Origin: Nitrososphaerota archaeon
Lineage (GTDB): Archaea > Thermoproteota > Nitrososphaeria > Nitrososphaerales > UBA183
Assembly: GCA_029785235.1 (NCBI GenBank)
Contig: JAFMAA010000001.1
Coordinates: 62,001 to 126,000 of the forward strand
DNA length: 64,000 nucleotides
Reading direction: 5' to 3'
The position numbers and the translations under genes are program-made. Below the pieces are notes generated by a model. That model was not told the DNA's origin and ran no database searches. It worked only from the letters and a program-made list of their open reading frames with translations. This document shows, one piece after another, positions 24,191-32,526 of this stretch. Numbering within the stretch: position 1 is the stretch's first letter; the number at the start of each line of letters is the position of its first letter.

Positions 24191-24799
24191 TCACTTTGAG
24201 ACTTTCCCAAATCTTGCGTCTGCTTCCGACCAGTTGACTACGTTCCACCAAGCCTCGACATACTTCGCCTTGTCGTTGAGGTACTGGGCGTAAAACGCAT
24301 GTTCCCAGAGGTCCGAGCACACGATGACGTGCGCCTGAGCGATGTGGTTCAGATTGTGTTTCTCTACCTGTGATATGATTAGCTGGTCGCTGACTGGCTC
24401 GTAGATCAGCATCGCCCAACCGCTCCCCTCTACGGTCTTCGAAGCGTCCGAGAACTGAGCCTTGAACTTGTCGAACCCGCCGAAGTCCCTGTTGATCTGG
24501 TCCGCGAGCTTTCCTCCGGGCGCACCTCCGCCCTTGCCCGCAGGGGCCATGTTCGGCCAGAATAGTGAGTGGAGTATGTGTCCGTCCGCGTTGAAGCCGA
24601 AGTCTCGGAGGACGCCTTTGATGTCAATCTGGAGTTCGCCCTTCCTGGCCTTCTCCAGCTTCTCCATGGCGGCATTTGCCCCCGTGACGTAACCTTGGTG
24701 GTGCTTGTCGTGGTGCAGCGTCATGATCTGCTTGGAAACGTGCGGTTCGAGCGCGTCGTACGCGTAAGGCAGTGGTGGAAGTGTGTATGTCTTCATCAT
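24191..24799 (-). CDS. sod: Superoxide dismutase (Fe/Mn family)
   Basis: This 202-residue enzyme converts superoxide to oxygen and hydrogen peroxide. All four metal ligands are visible: His in TLHHDKHHQGYV (about residue 27), His in GHILHSLFWP (about 79), and Asp and His in CSDLWEHAFY (about 165-169). The N-terminus KTYTLPPLPYAYDALEP is standard. I placed the start at the first of two adjacent ATGs (24799), about 27 nt after an ATTTTTAC box. The family cannot be split into Fe or Mn use by eye. It points to an aerobic or microaerobic life. Confidence 0.95.
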   Translation of the reverse strand: MMKTYTLPPLPYAYDALEPHVSKQIMTLHHDKHHQGYVTGANAAMEKLEKARKGELQIDIKGVLRDFGFNADGHILHSLFWPNMAPAGKGGGAPGGKLADQINRDFGGFDKFKAQFSDASKTVEGSGWAMLIYEPVSDQLIISQVEKHNLNHIAQAHVIVCSDLWEHAFYAQYLNDKAKYVEAWWNVVNWSEADARFGKVSK

Positions 24800-24902
24800 G
24801 GAAAGCCCAAGACCATCGCGTAAAAATGTTGCCATATTGCCCACCCAGACCCGCTTTACGTGGGCTCCGACCCCCGGACGTCCCCCTCGTCCGCCAGGTC
24901 CT

Positions 24903-25556
24903 CTACTGCTTCGACTTCTTGGCCTTCTCCCAGTCGTCGAGGAAGCGCTTCAAACCCGAGTCTGTCAGGGGATGTTGCATCATCTTCTCCATGACCTCGG
25001 GGGGCATCGTTGCAATGTCCGCCCCCGCCTTGGCAGCTTCTAGGACGTGCTGGGGGTGCCTTATGCTCCCGACGAGGACCTCTGCCTTCAGCTGGTAGTT
25101 GTCCCTGATCTTGACCAGGTCTTCAACGAGATCCATCCCGCGCTGCCCTATGTCATCCAGCCTACCTATGAAGGGGCTTATGAATGACGCCCCCGCCTTC
25201 GCCGCCAGGAGACCCTGGTTGGCTGAGAAGACGAGGGTCATGTTGACCCTCATCCCCATTCCACAAATGGTCTTCGTGGCTCTAAGGCCCTCCGGGATAA
25301 TCGGTATCTTCACTACGACGTTGGGGGCCATGGCTGAGATTCTCTTAGCCTCGGTCACCATCCCGTCGAAGTCCGTGGCCACCACCTCGACGCTGACGTC
25401 CCCCCTGACCTCCTTGCAAATCCCCGTTATGATATCCTCAAAGTCTCCAGGCTCCTTGGAGACAAGGGTGGGGTTGGTGGTGACCCCGTCTACCACCCCC
25501 ATCTGGTTGAGCTTCCTTATCTGCGCGAGGTTGGCCGTGTCGAGGAAGAGCTTCAT
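24903..25556 (-). CDS. tal: Transaldolase (small TalC/MipB type)
   Basis: This 217-residue aldolase of the TalC/fructose-6-phosphate aldolase family transfers a dihydroxyacetone unit in the non-oxidative pentose phosphate pathway. The catalytic Lys is in NVVVKIPI (about residue 83). The N-terminus MKLFLDTANLAQIRKL and the block VLVGSIRHPQHVLEAAKAGADIAT are typical. It is the last gene of the five-gene operon that starts with the PfkB kinase and lies 33 bp after transketolase C. Transaldolase rather than aldolase activity is favoured by the context. Confidence 0.92.
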   Translation of the reverse strand: MKLFLDTANLAQIRKLNQMGVVDGVTTNPTLVSKEPGDFEDIITGICKEVRGDVSVEVVATDFDGMVTEAKRISAMAPNVVVKIPIIPEGLRATKTICGMGMRVNMTLVFSANQGLLAAKAGASFISPFIGRLDDIGQRGMDLVEDLVKIRDNYQLKAEVLVGSIRHPQHVLEAAKAGADIATMPPEVMEKMMQHPLTDSGLKRFLDDWEKAKKSKQ

Positions 25557-25589
25557 CGTAGCGGAGTTTCCTGGCTTTGATAGTTAAGC

Positions 25590-26531
25590 CTACTGTCCCT
25601 TCAGCCCGAGGGAGGCCTGCTCGATGTTAGCGGCCGTCAGCCCGTACTTGCGGAGAAGCTCCCCCGCCTCGCCGCTCTCCCCGAAGGTATCCATTACGCC
25701 GACGCGGCGCATGGGGACCGGGTAACGCTCGCCGAGGACCTCTGCCACGGCCGAACCCATCCCTCCCATGATGTTGTGCTCCTCGGCGGTAACCACGCGC
25801 CCGCACTTCCGGGCGAGCTTCACAAGGGTCTCCGAGTCTATTGGCTTGATGGTGTGCAGGTCCACCACCGACGCAGAGACCCCCTTCGAGCTAAGGGACT
25901 CTGCAGCCTTGAGCGCTTCCGGGACCATGATGCCACAGGCGACGATCGCCACGTCCCCCCCTTCCCTCAGGACGTTGGCCCTGCCGAGCTCGTACTGGAA
26001 GCCGGCGTCGTAGACGACGGGGGTGGACGACCTCGTGAGCCGGACGTAGAAGGGTCCCGGGATCGTCGCTATCGCCTTGATGGAGGCCTTGGTGGAGACG
26101 GCGTCTGAAGGGACTATGACCTTCATCTTCGGCACCGCCCTCATTATCGCTATGTCTTCGACCTGCTGGTGGGACGCCCCGTCTGGACCCACGGAGATAC
26201 CTCCGTGCGAGCAGACGATCTTCACGTCAAGGTTCGGATAGGCGATGTTGTTGCGTATCTGGTCCACCGACTTGCCTGGGACGAATATGGCGTAAGTCCC
26301 GGCATAGGCGATCTTCCCTGCCAGGGCCATCCCAGCGGCGATGGAGACGAGGTTCTGCTCGGCTATACCCACGTTGAAGAACCGCTCAGGGAACTTAGTC
26401 GCGAAGACCCCCGACTTCAGCGAGCCCGTGGTATCTGCCCCCACGACTACCACGTCCTTGTTCTCCGCGCCCAATTCCAGCAGCGCGTCGCCGTACGCGT
26501 CCCTCATGGCGGCCGTCTTGGAGAGCATCAA
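25590..26531 (-). CDS. tktB: Transketolase, C-terminal subunit
   Basis: This 313-residue protein corresponds to the pyrimidine-binding and C-terminal domains of transketolase, which archaea often encode as a separate subunit. It includes the conserved Glu-containing segment FFNVGIAEQNLVSIAAGMAL (about 52-71) that activates the thiamine diphosphate, then SHGGISVGPDGASHQ and the C-terminal GRVVTAEEHNIMGG. Its ATG overlaps the epimerase stop by 4 bp, so translation is coupled. It should pair with the subunit at 27219-28037 to form an active heterotetramer. Confidence 0.94.
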   Translation of the reverse strand: MMLSKTAAMRDAYGDALLELGAENKDVVVVGADTTGSLKSGVFATKFPERFFNVGIAEQNLVSIAAGMALAGKIAYAGTYAIFVPGKSVDQIRNNIAYPNLDVKIVCSHGGISVGPDGASHQQVEDIAIMRAVPKMKVIVPSDAVSTKASIKAIATIPGPFYVRLTRSSTPVVYDAGFQYELGRANVLREGGDVAIVACGIMVPEALKAAESLSSKGVSASVVDLHTIKPIDSETLVKLARKCGRVVTAEEHNIMGGMGSAVAEVLGERYPVPMRRVGVMDTFGESGEAGELLRKYGLTAANIEQASLGLKGQ

Positions 26532-27217
26532 CGCCGCCTCCCCGCGCTCTCGGCGATCTCCCTCAGCGCCGCTATCGCCCTCACCGGGTCCTTCGTCCCA
26601 TAGACGCCTGCCCCTGCGACCATGACGTTGCCTCCCCGCCTAACGACCTCCCGCACGTTCTCCGGCTCCACCCCCCCGTCGACCTCGATGTCAGTCTCAA
26701 GGCCTTTCTCGTCGACGTACTCCCTCGCCTTCTGGAGCTTAGGGAGGACGGCGGTGTCCATCCTCTGCCCGCTGAAACCGGGGCTCACCGTCATGATGAC
26801 CAGCGTCGAGATCTTGTCAAGGCGCGCCAGGGCCCACCCTGGGACCTCGGTCTCCGGCTTCACTGCCAACCCCACCTCCCGCCCCCTGGCCCTCACGGCT
26901 CGAAAAAGTTCGTCGAACCTCCTCTCGTTCAGGACCTCGGCATGGAAGGTGACGATGTCTGACCCGGCGTCCAAGAACTTGTCCACGTAGGCCTGCGGGT
27001 TCTCCACCATAAGATGAGTATCGAACTTCAGGTCGGTCCTCTGCCTCAGGGCCTTCACGGTCCCCGGCCCGAAGGTGATGTTGGGGGCGAAGTGACCGTC
27101 TATGATGTCTAGGTGCACCTGGTCGGCGCGGCCCCGCACGGCGATCTCCACAGCACCTCTCAGGTCCCCCAGGTCCCACGCGATAACAGACGGCGCAATC
27201 CTAATCCCGTTCATCAC
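26528..27217 (-). CDS. rpe: Ribulose-phosphate 3-epimerase
   Basis: This 229-residue TIM-barrel enzyme interconverts ribulose 5-phosphate and xylulose 5-phosphate. The metal-binding and catalytic residues are in HLDIIDGHFAPNITFGP (about 36-52) and DTHLMVENPQ (about 70), with VSPGFSGQ and DGGVEPENV for phosphate and acid function. It sits between the two transketolase subunits, one base after the N subunit and overlapping the C subunit by 4 bp. Its product is the ketose donor of the transketolase encoded on both sides. Confidence 0.95.
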   Translation of the reverse strand: MMNGIRIAPSVIAWDLGDLRGAVEIAVRGRADQVHLDIIDGHFAPNITFGPGTVKALRQRTDLKFDTHLMVENPQAYVDKFLDAGSDIVTFHAEVLNERRFDELFRAVRARGREVGLAVKPETEVPGWALARLDKISTLVIMTVSPGFSGQRMDTAVLPKLQKAREYVDEKGLETDIEVDGGVEPENVREVVRRGGNVMVAGAGVYGTKDPVRAIAALREIAESAGRRR

Positions 27218-27218
27218 A

Positions 27219-28037
27219 TCACCCTAGTTCGCTCAGCACGTCACGGAGCTTGTCCTTGGCCGGCGGGGTTCCGTGGTAATGTGGAGACCACTCCATGAAC
27301 GAGATCCCTTTACCCTTCACCGTGTGGGCTATGATCACGGTCGGCCTGTTTCTTGTGCTGATCGCAAGGTCAAAGCCGTCCATCAGCTGTGGGAGGTCGT
27401 AGCCGTCCACCTCGATCACGTTCCAGTTGAATGCACGCCACTTCGCAGCCAGGGGCTCCAGAGGCATCACCTGCTCTGTCAGACCGTCCTGCTGGATGCC
27501 GTTCCTATCGATTATCGCAGTGAGGTTGTCGAGGCGGAACTTCGACGCCGCCATGGCTGCCTCCCACACCTGCCCCTCCTGTTGCTCGCCGTCCCCCATG
27601 AGCACGTACGTCCGGAACGGCCTTGCGTCAAGCTTGGCCACCAGGGATGTCCCCACCGCGAGTGATAGTCCGATCCCCTCCGACCCCGCCGGCGCCTCTA
27701 CGCCAGGGATCCCCATCGAAGGGTGCCCCTGGAGCCGGGAGCCAATCTTCCGGAGGGTCATCAGCTCTTCGACCGGGAAATAGCCGGCCTGCGCCAGAAT
27801 CGAATAGAGGAGCGGGGCCGCGTGCCCCTTGCTCAGGAAGAACCTGTCCCTGTCTGGCCACTTCGGGTTCTTGGGGTCGTGGCGCATCACGCGGAAGTAT
27901 AGGGTGACGAGCAGTTCGACCGCGGACAACGACCCCCCGGGGTGTCCTGATCCAGCCTCCGCCAGTGCCTCGAGTATCAGCTTCCGGGTGTTCCTCGCCG
28001 TCTCCTTTAGCCTGACGACCTCCTGGGCTGTCTCCAC
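27219..28037 (-). CDS. tktA: Transketolase, N-terminal subunit
   Basis: This 272-residue subunit carries the diphosphate-binding domain of transketolase. SGHPGGSLSAVELLVTLYF lies near the N-terminus, and the thiamine diphosphate motif is GDGEQQEGQVWEAAMAASKF (about 147-166) with the metal-binding DRNGIQQDG. HTVKGKGISFME is the end block. It starts with a 1-nt overlap with the PfkB kinase stop. With the C subunit it transfers two-carbon units among C3-C7 sugar phosphates. Confidence 0.94.
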   Translation of the reverse strand: METAQEVVRLKETARNTRKLILEALAEAGSGHPGGSLSAVELLVTLYFRVMRHDPKNPKWPDRDRFFLSKGHAAPLLYSILAQAGYFPVEELMTLRKIGSRLQGHPSMGIPGVEAPAGSEGIGLSLAVGTSLVAKLDARPFRTYVLMGDGEQQEGQVWEAAMAASKFRLDNLTAIIDRNGIQQDGLTEQVMPLEPLAAKWRAFNWNVIEVDGYDLPQLMDGFDLAISTRNRPTVIIAHTVKGKGISFMEWSPHYHGTPPAKDKLRDVLSELG

Positions 28038-29107
28038 TATCTCCTCACCGGCACCTGCACTATCCTGCTCACAAAGTCACCCGCGCCGAGCGCCTTCTCT
28101 TCGAGGTTGTGCGGCGACAGAGACGCGATCCTGGGGAGCTCGCTCTTCGCTTGCCCCGCTATGTTGCTGAGGATGGCGGCTTGGTAGGGGTTCCCTCCTG
28201 AGGCCACCGCGAGGCTGAAGACCCCGGTCATGGCGTCCCTTACCCCCACCTTGCTGAAGAGGTTCTTCTTCCCCTCGATGGGCGGGAAGAGGGTGACGTT
28301 CTCCTTGTCGAAGAGCGTGACCCCTTGCTCGCCCCGGGTGACGAGTATCGCTTTGGACTCCAGGCGGCTCAGGAGGTTGACGCCCATGTTCCTGAGGCTT
28401 GTCTCATTGACCATGGCCATCCCGGTGGCGTGCTCCGCCTCTTCGAGGTTCGACTTTACGTAGGTGACCCCGGAGAAGTCAAGGTAGTGCCTCATTTTCG
28501 GCTGCCCCACGATTATCTTCCCCAAAGAGTGCGCGGCCGTCACCATCCCTCCGATCAGGTAGCTTGTCACGGCACCCCGGTCGTAGTCAGAGATTATCAC
28601 GCAGTCGACGTCTGCTATCTGGGGCTCGGCCTCGGCTAGGAGTCTCTTCGACAGGGGCGCCGGCGCGTCCCTCCTGTCCTCCTTGTCTACCCTCAGGGCG
28701 TGGAAGTTGTTCACGAGGTACCATGTCCTGAGCGAGGTCGGCCTGGAAGAGTCGGTGATCACCCCACTGAAGGAAAGCCCGTACTTCGTGAACTCTGACT
28801 TCAGCCAGGTCCCGTACTCGTCTGACCCGACCAGTCCCACCAGCTTTACCGACGCACCCAGGGAGACCAGCTCCCTTGAGAGGTTGGCAGCGCCCCCGGG
28901 CAGGAGCGTCTGCCCCACGAAGTCACCCGCTGGCACCGGAGCCTCTCGAGCGAGCTTGCGCGCCGCGATTTCGACGAAACGGCTTACGAGAAGGTCGCCC
29001 ACTACAAGAACCCTACGCCCCTGGAACTGGCGGAGGACCGAGGCCAGTCGTTCCCCGTCGACCGAGTCCAGCGGCAACCTTTTTTCGGAAATTACTCGGC
29101 CAGGCAC
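28037..29107 (-). CDS. PfkB family sugar kinase, RfaE/HldE-like
   Basis: This 356-residue ribokinase-fold enzyme resembles the kinase domain of HldE/RfaE, which phosphorylates heptose 7-phosphate. Visible are RRVLVVGDLLVSRFVEI, LLPGGAANLSRELVSLGA (the substrate glycines), VKSNLEEAEHATG and the catalytic-Asp motif in the form GVRDAMTGVFSLAVASG in place of the common GAGD. An Asp usual in the first substrate motif is Ser here. It is the first gene of the pentose phosphate operon, so a C5-C7 sugar or its phosphate is the likely substrate. There is no cytidylyltransferase half. The start is GTG at 29107. Confidence 0.85.
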   Translation of the reverse strand: MPGRVISEKRLPLDSVDGERLASVLRQFQGRRVLVVGDLLVSRFVEIAARKLAREAPVPAGDFVGQTLLPGGAANLSRELVSLGASVKLVGLVGSDEYGTWLKSEFTKYGLSFSGVITDSSRPTSLRTWYLVNNFHALRVDKEDRRDAPAPLSKRLLAEAEPQIADVDCVIISDYDRGAVTSYLIGGMVTAAHSLGKIIVGQPKMRHYLDFSGVTYVKSNLEEAEHATGMAMVNETSLRNMGVNLLSRLESKAILVTRGEQGVTLFDKENVTLFPPIEGKKNLFSKVGVRDAMTGVFSLAVASGGNPYQAAILSNIAGQAKSELPRIASLSPHNLEEKALGAGDFVSRIVQVPVRR

Positions 29108-29111
29108 CTAG

Positions 29112-29618
29112 TTAAAGCTTGGGAGGTCTCTGCTCATCCGACGCCTCCTCCCACTTCTCCGCGAGCAGCTCGCCGACGACCTCGACGGCCCTCCTCAGCT
29201 CCCTGTCCATGGCGAGCGGGTCGTACCCCTTAGGGGGCGGGTAGTCGAGGAACTTCTGGTTGGGGTCTGCCCCGACGAAGTCCTTGCTGGCCTCGTATAT
29301 GGCCATGAGCGCGGGCCCGTCCAGCTTCCTTAGCTCTGACTTCCAGGCGTGGTGGAACCCCTTATCTGAAAGGAAGGTGAGCTTGACGTCCCCTTCTGCC
29401 TCCTTCTTCACGTCCGCCCAGAAGACTCTGTCGAACTCGCTGGACCCGACCTTCCCAGACTTGAGCTTAGACTCATAGGAGCTGATAAGAGCCGGAACCG
29501 CTTCTGCGGGTATCTCGAAGTGCGCCGCAATCTGCGCTTCCGTGAGGCCGAGCCCCTTCAGGTGGTAGGACCCTTCTTCCAGTACCTCCTCGCTGATTTC
29601 ACTGTCTGATGGAGGCAA
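29112..29618 (-). CDS. Hypothetical protein with possible N-terminal HTH
   Basis: I do not recognise this 168-residue acidic soluble protein. Residues 20-50 (GLTEAQIAAHFEIPAEAVPALI) look like a helix-turn-helix-type segment. The rest is helical, with a conserved-looking core FDRVFWADVKKEAEGDVKLTF. It ends 5 bp before the PfkB gene, so it is probably the first gene of that transcript or a neighbour with its own promoter. The TTG start lies about 26 nt after a CTTTAAG-type box at 29641-29647. A regulatory role for the sugar operon would be speculation. Confidence 0.75.
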   Translation of the reverse strand: MPPSDSEISEEVLEEGSYHLKGLGLTEAQIAAHFEIPAEAVPALISSYESKLKSGKVGSSEFDRVFWADVKKEAEGDVKLTFLSDKGFHHAWKSELRKLDGPALMAIYEASKDFVGADPNQKFLDYPPPKGYDPLAMDRELRRAVEVVGELLAEKWEEASDEQRPPKL

Positions 29619-29911
29619 CAGTTCGGCTGGCTCCAGCTCGGCTTTAAGATGTGCGCACCCTCCCTGCAGTCGCGGTGCCCATGCAGTGATTGGGGTGCCT
29701 GGTCTGACCCCGGCCTCGAACGTCCATAGAAGTCCGAGGGGCTGAATCCGTTCAACACGAGGGCGGAAGTACGAAGAGGACGTGGCTGCTGTCTTTTAGA
29801 TTAGGACGACTGGAAACCCAGAACACACGGGGTGGACCGGCAGATGCGCTGGAGTCATGCCCCTTCCCTTTAGCAAGTAGCCGCCGCGCCAGGGACGGGG
29901 CGGCCCGGCGG
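29619..29911. other. Intergenic stretch without recognised gene
   Basis: The 293 nt between the hypothetical gene and the Rieske gene contain only the TATA region of the hypothetical gene near 29644 and short open frames with no coding character. I see no RNA gene that folds convincingly. Confidence 0.5.
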
Positions 29912-30223
29912 TCAGCGCTTCTTGACATACAGATAACCTCCCTCCTCCCTTACGTCGTAAAGGGGCTCGTCAGGGAGGGGCTCGTCGAATATCCCCTTCC
30001 CCGTCTTGAGGTCCCAAACCGTCCCATGCCCGGCGCAGGTGACCTCCGTGTCCACCAGGGTCCCCTCAGAGAGGTCCCACTCTTCATGCGTGCAGTAGGC
30101 CCCAATCCCATAGTACTTCCCGTCGACGTTGGCGATGAGGATAGACTCCCCCCCGACCTCTACGGTCAGCATCGAATCAGGCGGGACCTTCGAGGCTTCG
30201 ACGGCTTTCGCGAAGTCAGCCAT
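29912..30223 (-). CDS. Rieske-type [2Fe-2S] ferredoxin
   Basis: This 103-residue soluble Rieske protein has both cluster motifs, CTH (about residue 43) and CAGHG (about 62), where two Cys and two His bind the cluster. There is no signal peptide or membrane anchor, so it is a cytoplasmic electron carrier of the type that feeds oxygenases, not the bc1 subunit. A GATTTTAGC box at 30247-30255 fits a leaderless ATG start. The partner enzyme is not in the window. Confidence 0.93.
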   Translation of the reverse strand: MADFAKAVEASKVPPDSMLTVEVGGESILIANVDGKYYGIGAYCTHEEWDLSEGTLVDTEVTCAGHGTVWDLKTGKGIFDEPLPDEPLYDVREEGGYLYVKKR

Positions 30224-30410
30224 GGCAGGCGCACCCCGGCCGGGCGCTAAAATCTTTACCCAATCACCCCCTATCCGCCTGCCGTAGCACGTCGTCCGTT
30301 CGGTGTCGTCGGGACGATCGCCAGGCGCGAGAATGTGTCAGGCACTAGGGACCCCTGGCCGAAGCCCCCGACTCGCAGGGCTGGCCGGGCCTGCCCTGAG
30401 CTCGGATGAA

Positions 30411-31118
30411 TCAGTCTGGCCTTGGGGCGGGGGCGGTCATGGCTTCTTCGAGCTCCTTCAGGTCCTTCAGCGAGTCGACGAACGTCCACTCACCATAATA
30501 TGGGTAGGAGAGTAGCGCCCCGTAGGTGACTAGTTTGGGGAAGGTCTCCCTCTCTATGTCCCCCTTGTCAGGCAGGTTCTTCGCGATCCTTGGCCCGTTG
30601 AGGACATAGACCCCGCCGTTGATCCATACGTCAGGGAAGGCCGGCTTCTCGTCGAACCCTCTGATCATCTTGAGCTTGTCTATCTTCACCACGCCGAATC
30701 TTGACCGGTAAGGGACCACGAGCATGGAGGCTGAAACCCCGCCGGCCCCGCCGTAGTCGTCGATCATCCTCTTCAACGGGAGGTCGGTGACGATGTCCCC
30801 GTTGGTGACCACGAAGGTCTCTTCGGACGGGTACTTCGCTATAGCTTTCTTGATCCCGCCGCCTGTCCCGAGTGGCTCGGCCTCCACGGAGTAGTCCACG
30901 GCGACCCCTTCGAAGCTCGCCCCGAAGTGCTCCCTCAGCCTCTCCCACTTGTAGCCGCAGGCGAAGGTCACAGCGTCGACGCCTCCCTCCTTGACCAGCC
31001 ACTGGATTTGGTACTCGGCGATCGGCTTGCCGTTGACAGGTATCAGGGCCTTAGGCTTGTCGTCTGTCAGGGGTCGCAGTCGCATCCCCAGGCCGCCGCT
31101 GAGAATGATCGCCCTCAT
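30411..31118 (-). CDS. Sugar-phosphate nucleotidyltransferase
   Basis: This 235-residue NTP transferase makes a nucleotide sugar from a sugar 1-phosphate. The N-terminal signature AIILSGGLGMRLRPLTDDKP (residues 3-22) with the catalytic Arg and the following Lys in KALIPVNGKP, the metal-binding VTNGDIVTD (about 102-110) and the sugar block GGGIKKAI are all present. It lacks the C-terminal left-handed helix of larger family members, so it is the short type. Mannose or glucose 1-phosphate is the likely substrate, but the base (GDP, UDP or dTDP) is open. It would supply the surface glycosyltransferases that follow. The ATG at 31118 is chosen because the domain starts there. Confidence 0.9.
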   Translation of the reverse strand: MRAIILSGGLGMRLRPLTDDKPKALIPVNGKPIAEYQIQWLVKEGGVDAVTFACGYKWERLREHFGASFEGVAVDYSVEAEPLGTGGGIKKAIAKYPSEETFVVTNGDIVTDLPLKRMIDDYGGAGGVSASMLVVPYRSRFGVVKIDKLKMIRGFDEKPAFPDVWINGGVYVLNGPRIAKNLPDKGDIERETFPKLVTYGALLSYPYYGEWTFVDSLKDLKELEEAMTAPAPRPD

Positions 31119-31186
31119 CGTCGAGCGGACATCCCTCGGGGAGACCGCTCGATAAATGCTTCCCTGGCGTTTTGCGGCGCGTGAGG

Positions 31187-31591
31187 CTACAACGTCACGT
31201 TGAGGGAGCCGACGAGAGAGACAGGGACGTCCGTAGCGGTGGTCGTGAAGACAGTGGCGGTGTATGCCCCCGACGGCACCGTGGGGGACACGGCCACGAA
31301 ACACTGCACCTCCTGGCCTGCCGAGAATGAACAAGAGGCTACGTTCCAATAGACGACCTGGCCGGCATGGTTGGTCAAGCCAAGGTAGACGAACGAGGTG
31401 AAGGACGTGGCGTAGGTGCTGGTGTAGTTCACCATCACCCCCTGGTAGCTGCCGATTGTGACCTGCTTCATCCCTGACTGTGAAATCGCGTTGGTGAGGT
31501 AGTCTGGGGCCGCCGCGCTGCTGAGAGGCGCCATTGAGACCAGGAGCAAGCAGACAGCCAGCAGGAACAAACCGGGCAGGTGCGACCTCAA
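31187..31591 (-). CDS. Small secreted protein related to the last domain of the 992-residue surface protein
   Basis: This 134-residue protein has a signal peptide (about 1-27, ending SSAAA) and a single domain. That domain aligns by eye with the last 90 residues of the 992-residue protein at 32527: TIGS at the start, YT, AGQ, SGAY or SGTY, PVS and the final VTL or VTV occur in the same order and spacing. It has two Cys 12 residues apart that could form a disulfide. It has no membrane anchor. It may cap or bind the S-layer, or compete with the large protein's C-terminal domain. The start is TTG. Confidence 0.8.
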   Translation of the reverse strand: MRSHLPGLFLLAVCLLLVSMAPLSSAAAPDYLTNAISQSGMKQVTIGSYQGVMVNYTSTYATSFTSFVYLGLTNHAGQVVYWNVASCSFSAGQEVQCFVAVSPTVPSGAYTATVFTTTATDVPVSLVGSLNVTL

Positions 31592-31616
31592 TCCAAGAGT
31601 CGCGTTGCAGTTTCAG

Positions 31617-31624
31617 TATATAAT
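31617..31624 (-). promoter_or_regulatory. TATA box of the small secreted protein
   Basis: ATTATATA on the minus strand is centred about 28 nt before the TTG start at 31591, giving a leaderless transcript. Confidence 0.65.
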
Positions 31625-31766
31625 CCTAACAATGTGAAAGTGCTCAGCTTGACGGCCAAGCGGACGAAGGCGAGGCGACCTAGCTTGGAAGGGCTGCGTC
31701 CCACCAGGACTTGCACCAGAGCTTACGCTAGGGTTGCTAAAATAAAGAAAGGGTCAGGAGAGTCTC

Positions 31767-32513
31767 TTACGAGATCTTCCTGACTAAAATTGCTAGCTCT
31801 AGGACTAGGGTTATCGCTGCGAGTACGGCGACTACCAAGACATACGTCTGGGTAGCCGAGATGGCGCTGCCCGAGGGCAACGAAGACTGGATGCTGTTGA
31901 CCGTTGTCTGGATGCTCCCCACCGTGGAGGTAAGGCCGTTGATGTTGCTGAGGATGGTGCCAACGTTGGTGCTGATTGTCCCCACAGTAGAGGAGATTGT
32001 CCCCACCGCAGAGGAGACGGTGCCCAACGTCGATGTGATGGCGGCAAGGTCGTTCATTATCGTCTGCTGGTTCGCCAGCACCTTGTTCAGGGTGGCGTTG
32101 ACCTGCAGGAGCGCTGCGGTCTCGTTGAACGATGATGACGCCGGTGCAGTGTATGTGAAGGTGGTTGTACCCGTCGCTCCGTATGAATCGAGGGCCGTGA
32201 TTGTGTAAGTCCCGCTGATCCAGGCCGACGTTCCGCCGACAGCCGTCGAATAGGTGAACGAGCCGCTTGAGACGGTCACGCTCGCAATGTCGACTGTCTG
32301 GCCTGATGGGTTCTTTACGGTGAGACCCACCTGGTCGGGTTGGGTCGGTGCGGGGCTTATGGTGCCGGAGATCGTGTAGGCCTGCGAGCCGCTGTATGAG
32401 GCGCCGGCCGCTGGGCTGGTGAACGTTATGCTACCAGCAGCGGTGGCGATCATAGGCGAAAGCGCAAGGACCAGCGCGATCGAGACTGCGGCGATTGCTG
32501 GGAGTGTCTTCAT
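31767..32513 (-). CDS. SlaB-like membrane-anchored coiled-coil surface protein
   Basis: This 248-residue protein has a signal peptide ending ATAAG, an Ig-like beta domain (about 24-125) and a long parallel coiled-coil stalk (about 128-210) built from seven-residue units such as TVGTISS and TVGSIQT. A C-terminal membrane helix (YVLVVAVLAAITLVLELAIL) and the basic end VRKIS follow. The same order is found in SlaB, the stalk of the Sulfolobales S-layer. It begins 13 bp after the large secreted protein, so they share a transcript. The ATG at 32513 is preferred over an in-frame GTG nine bases upstream, because GGGTGG precedes it as a ribosome binding site. Stalk function is inferred from architecture. 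Confidence 0.8.
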   Translation of the reverse strand: MKTLPAIAAVSIALVLALSPMIATAAGSITFTSPAAGASYSGSQAYTISGTISPAPTQPDQVGLTVKNPSGQTVDIASVTVSSGSFTYSTAVGGTSAWISGTYTITALDSYGATGTTTFTYTAPASSSFNETAALLQVNATLNKVLANQQTIMNDLAAITSTLGTVSSAVGTISSTVGTISTNVGTILSNINGLTSTVGSIQTTVNSIQSSLPSGSAISATQTYVLVVAVLAAITLVLELAILVRKIS

Positions 32514-32526
32514 GGTGGCCACCCGA

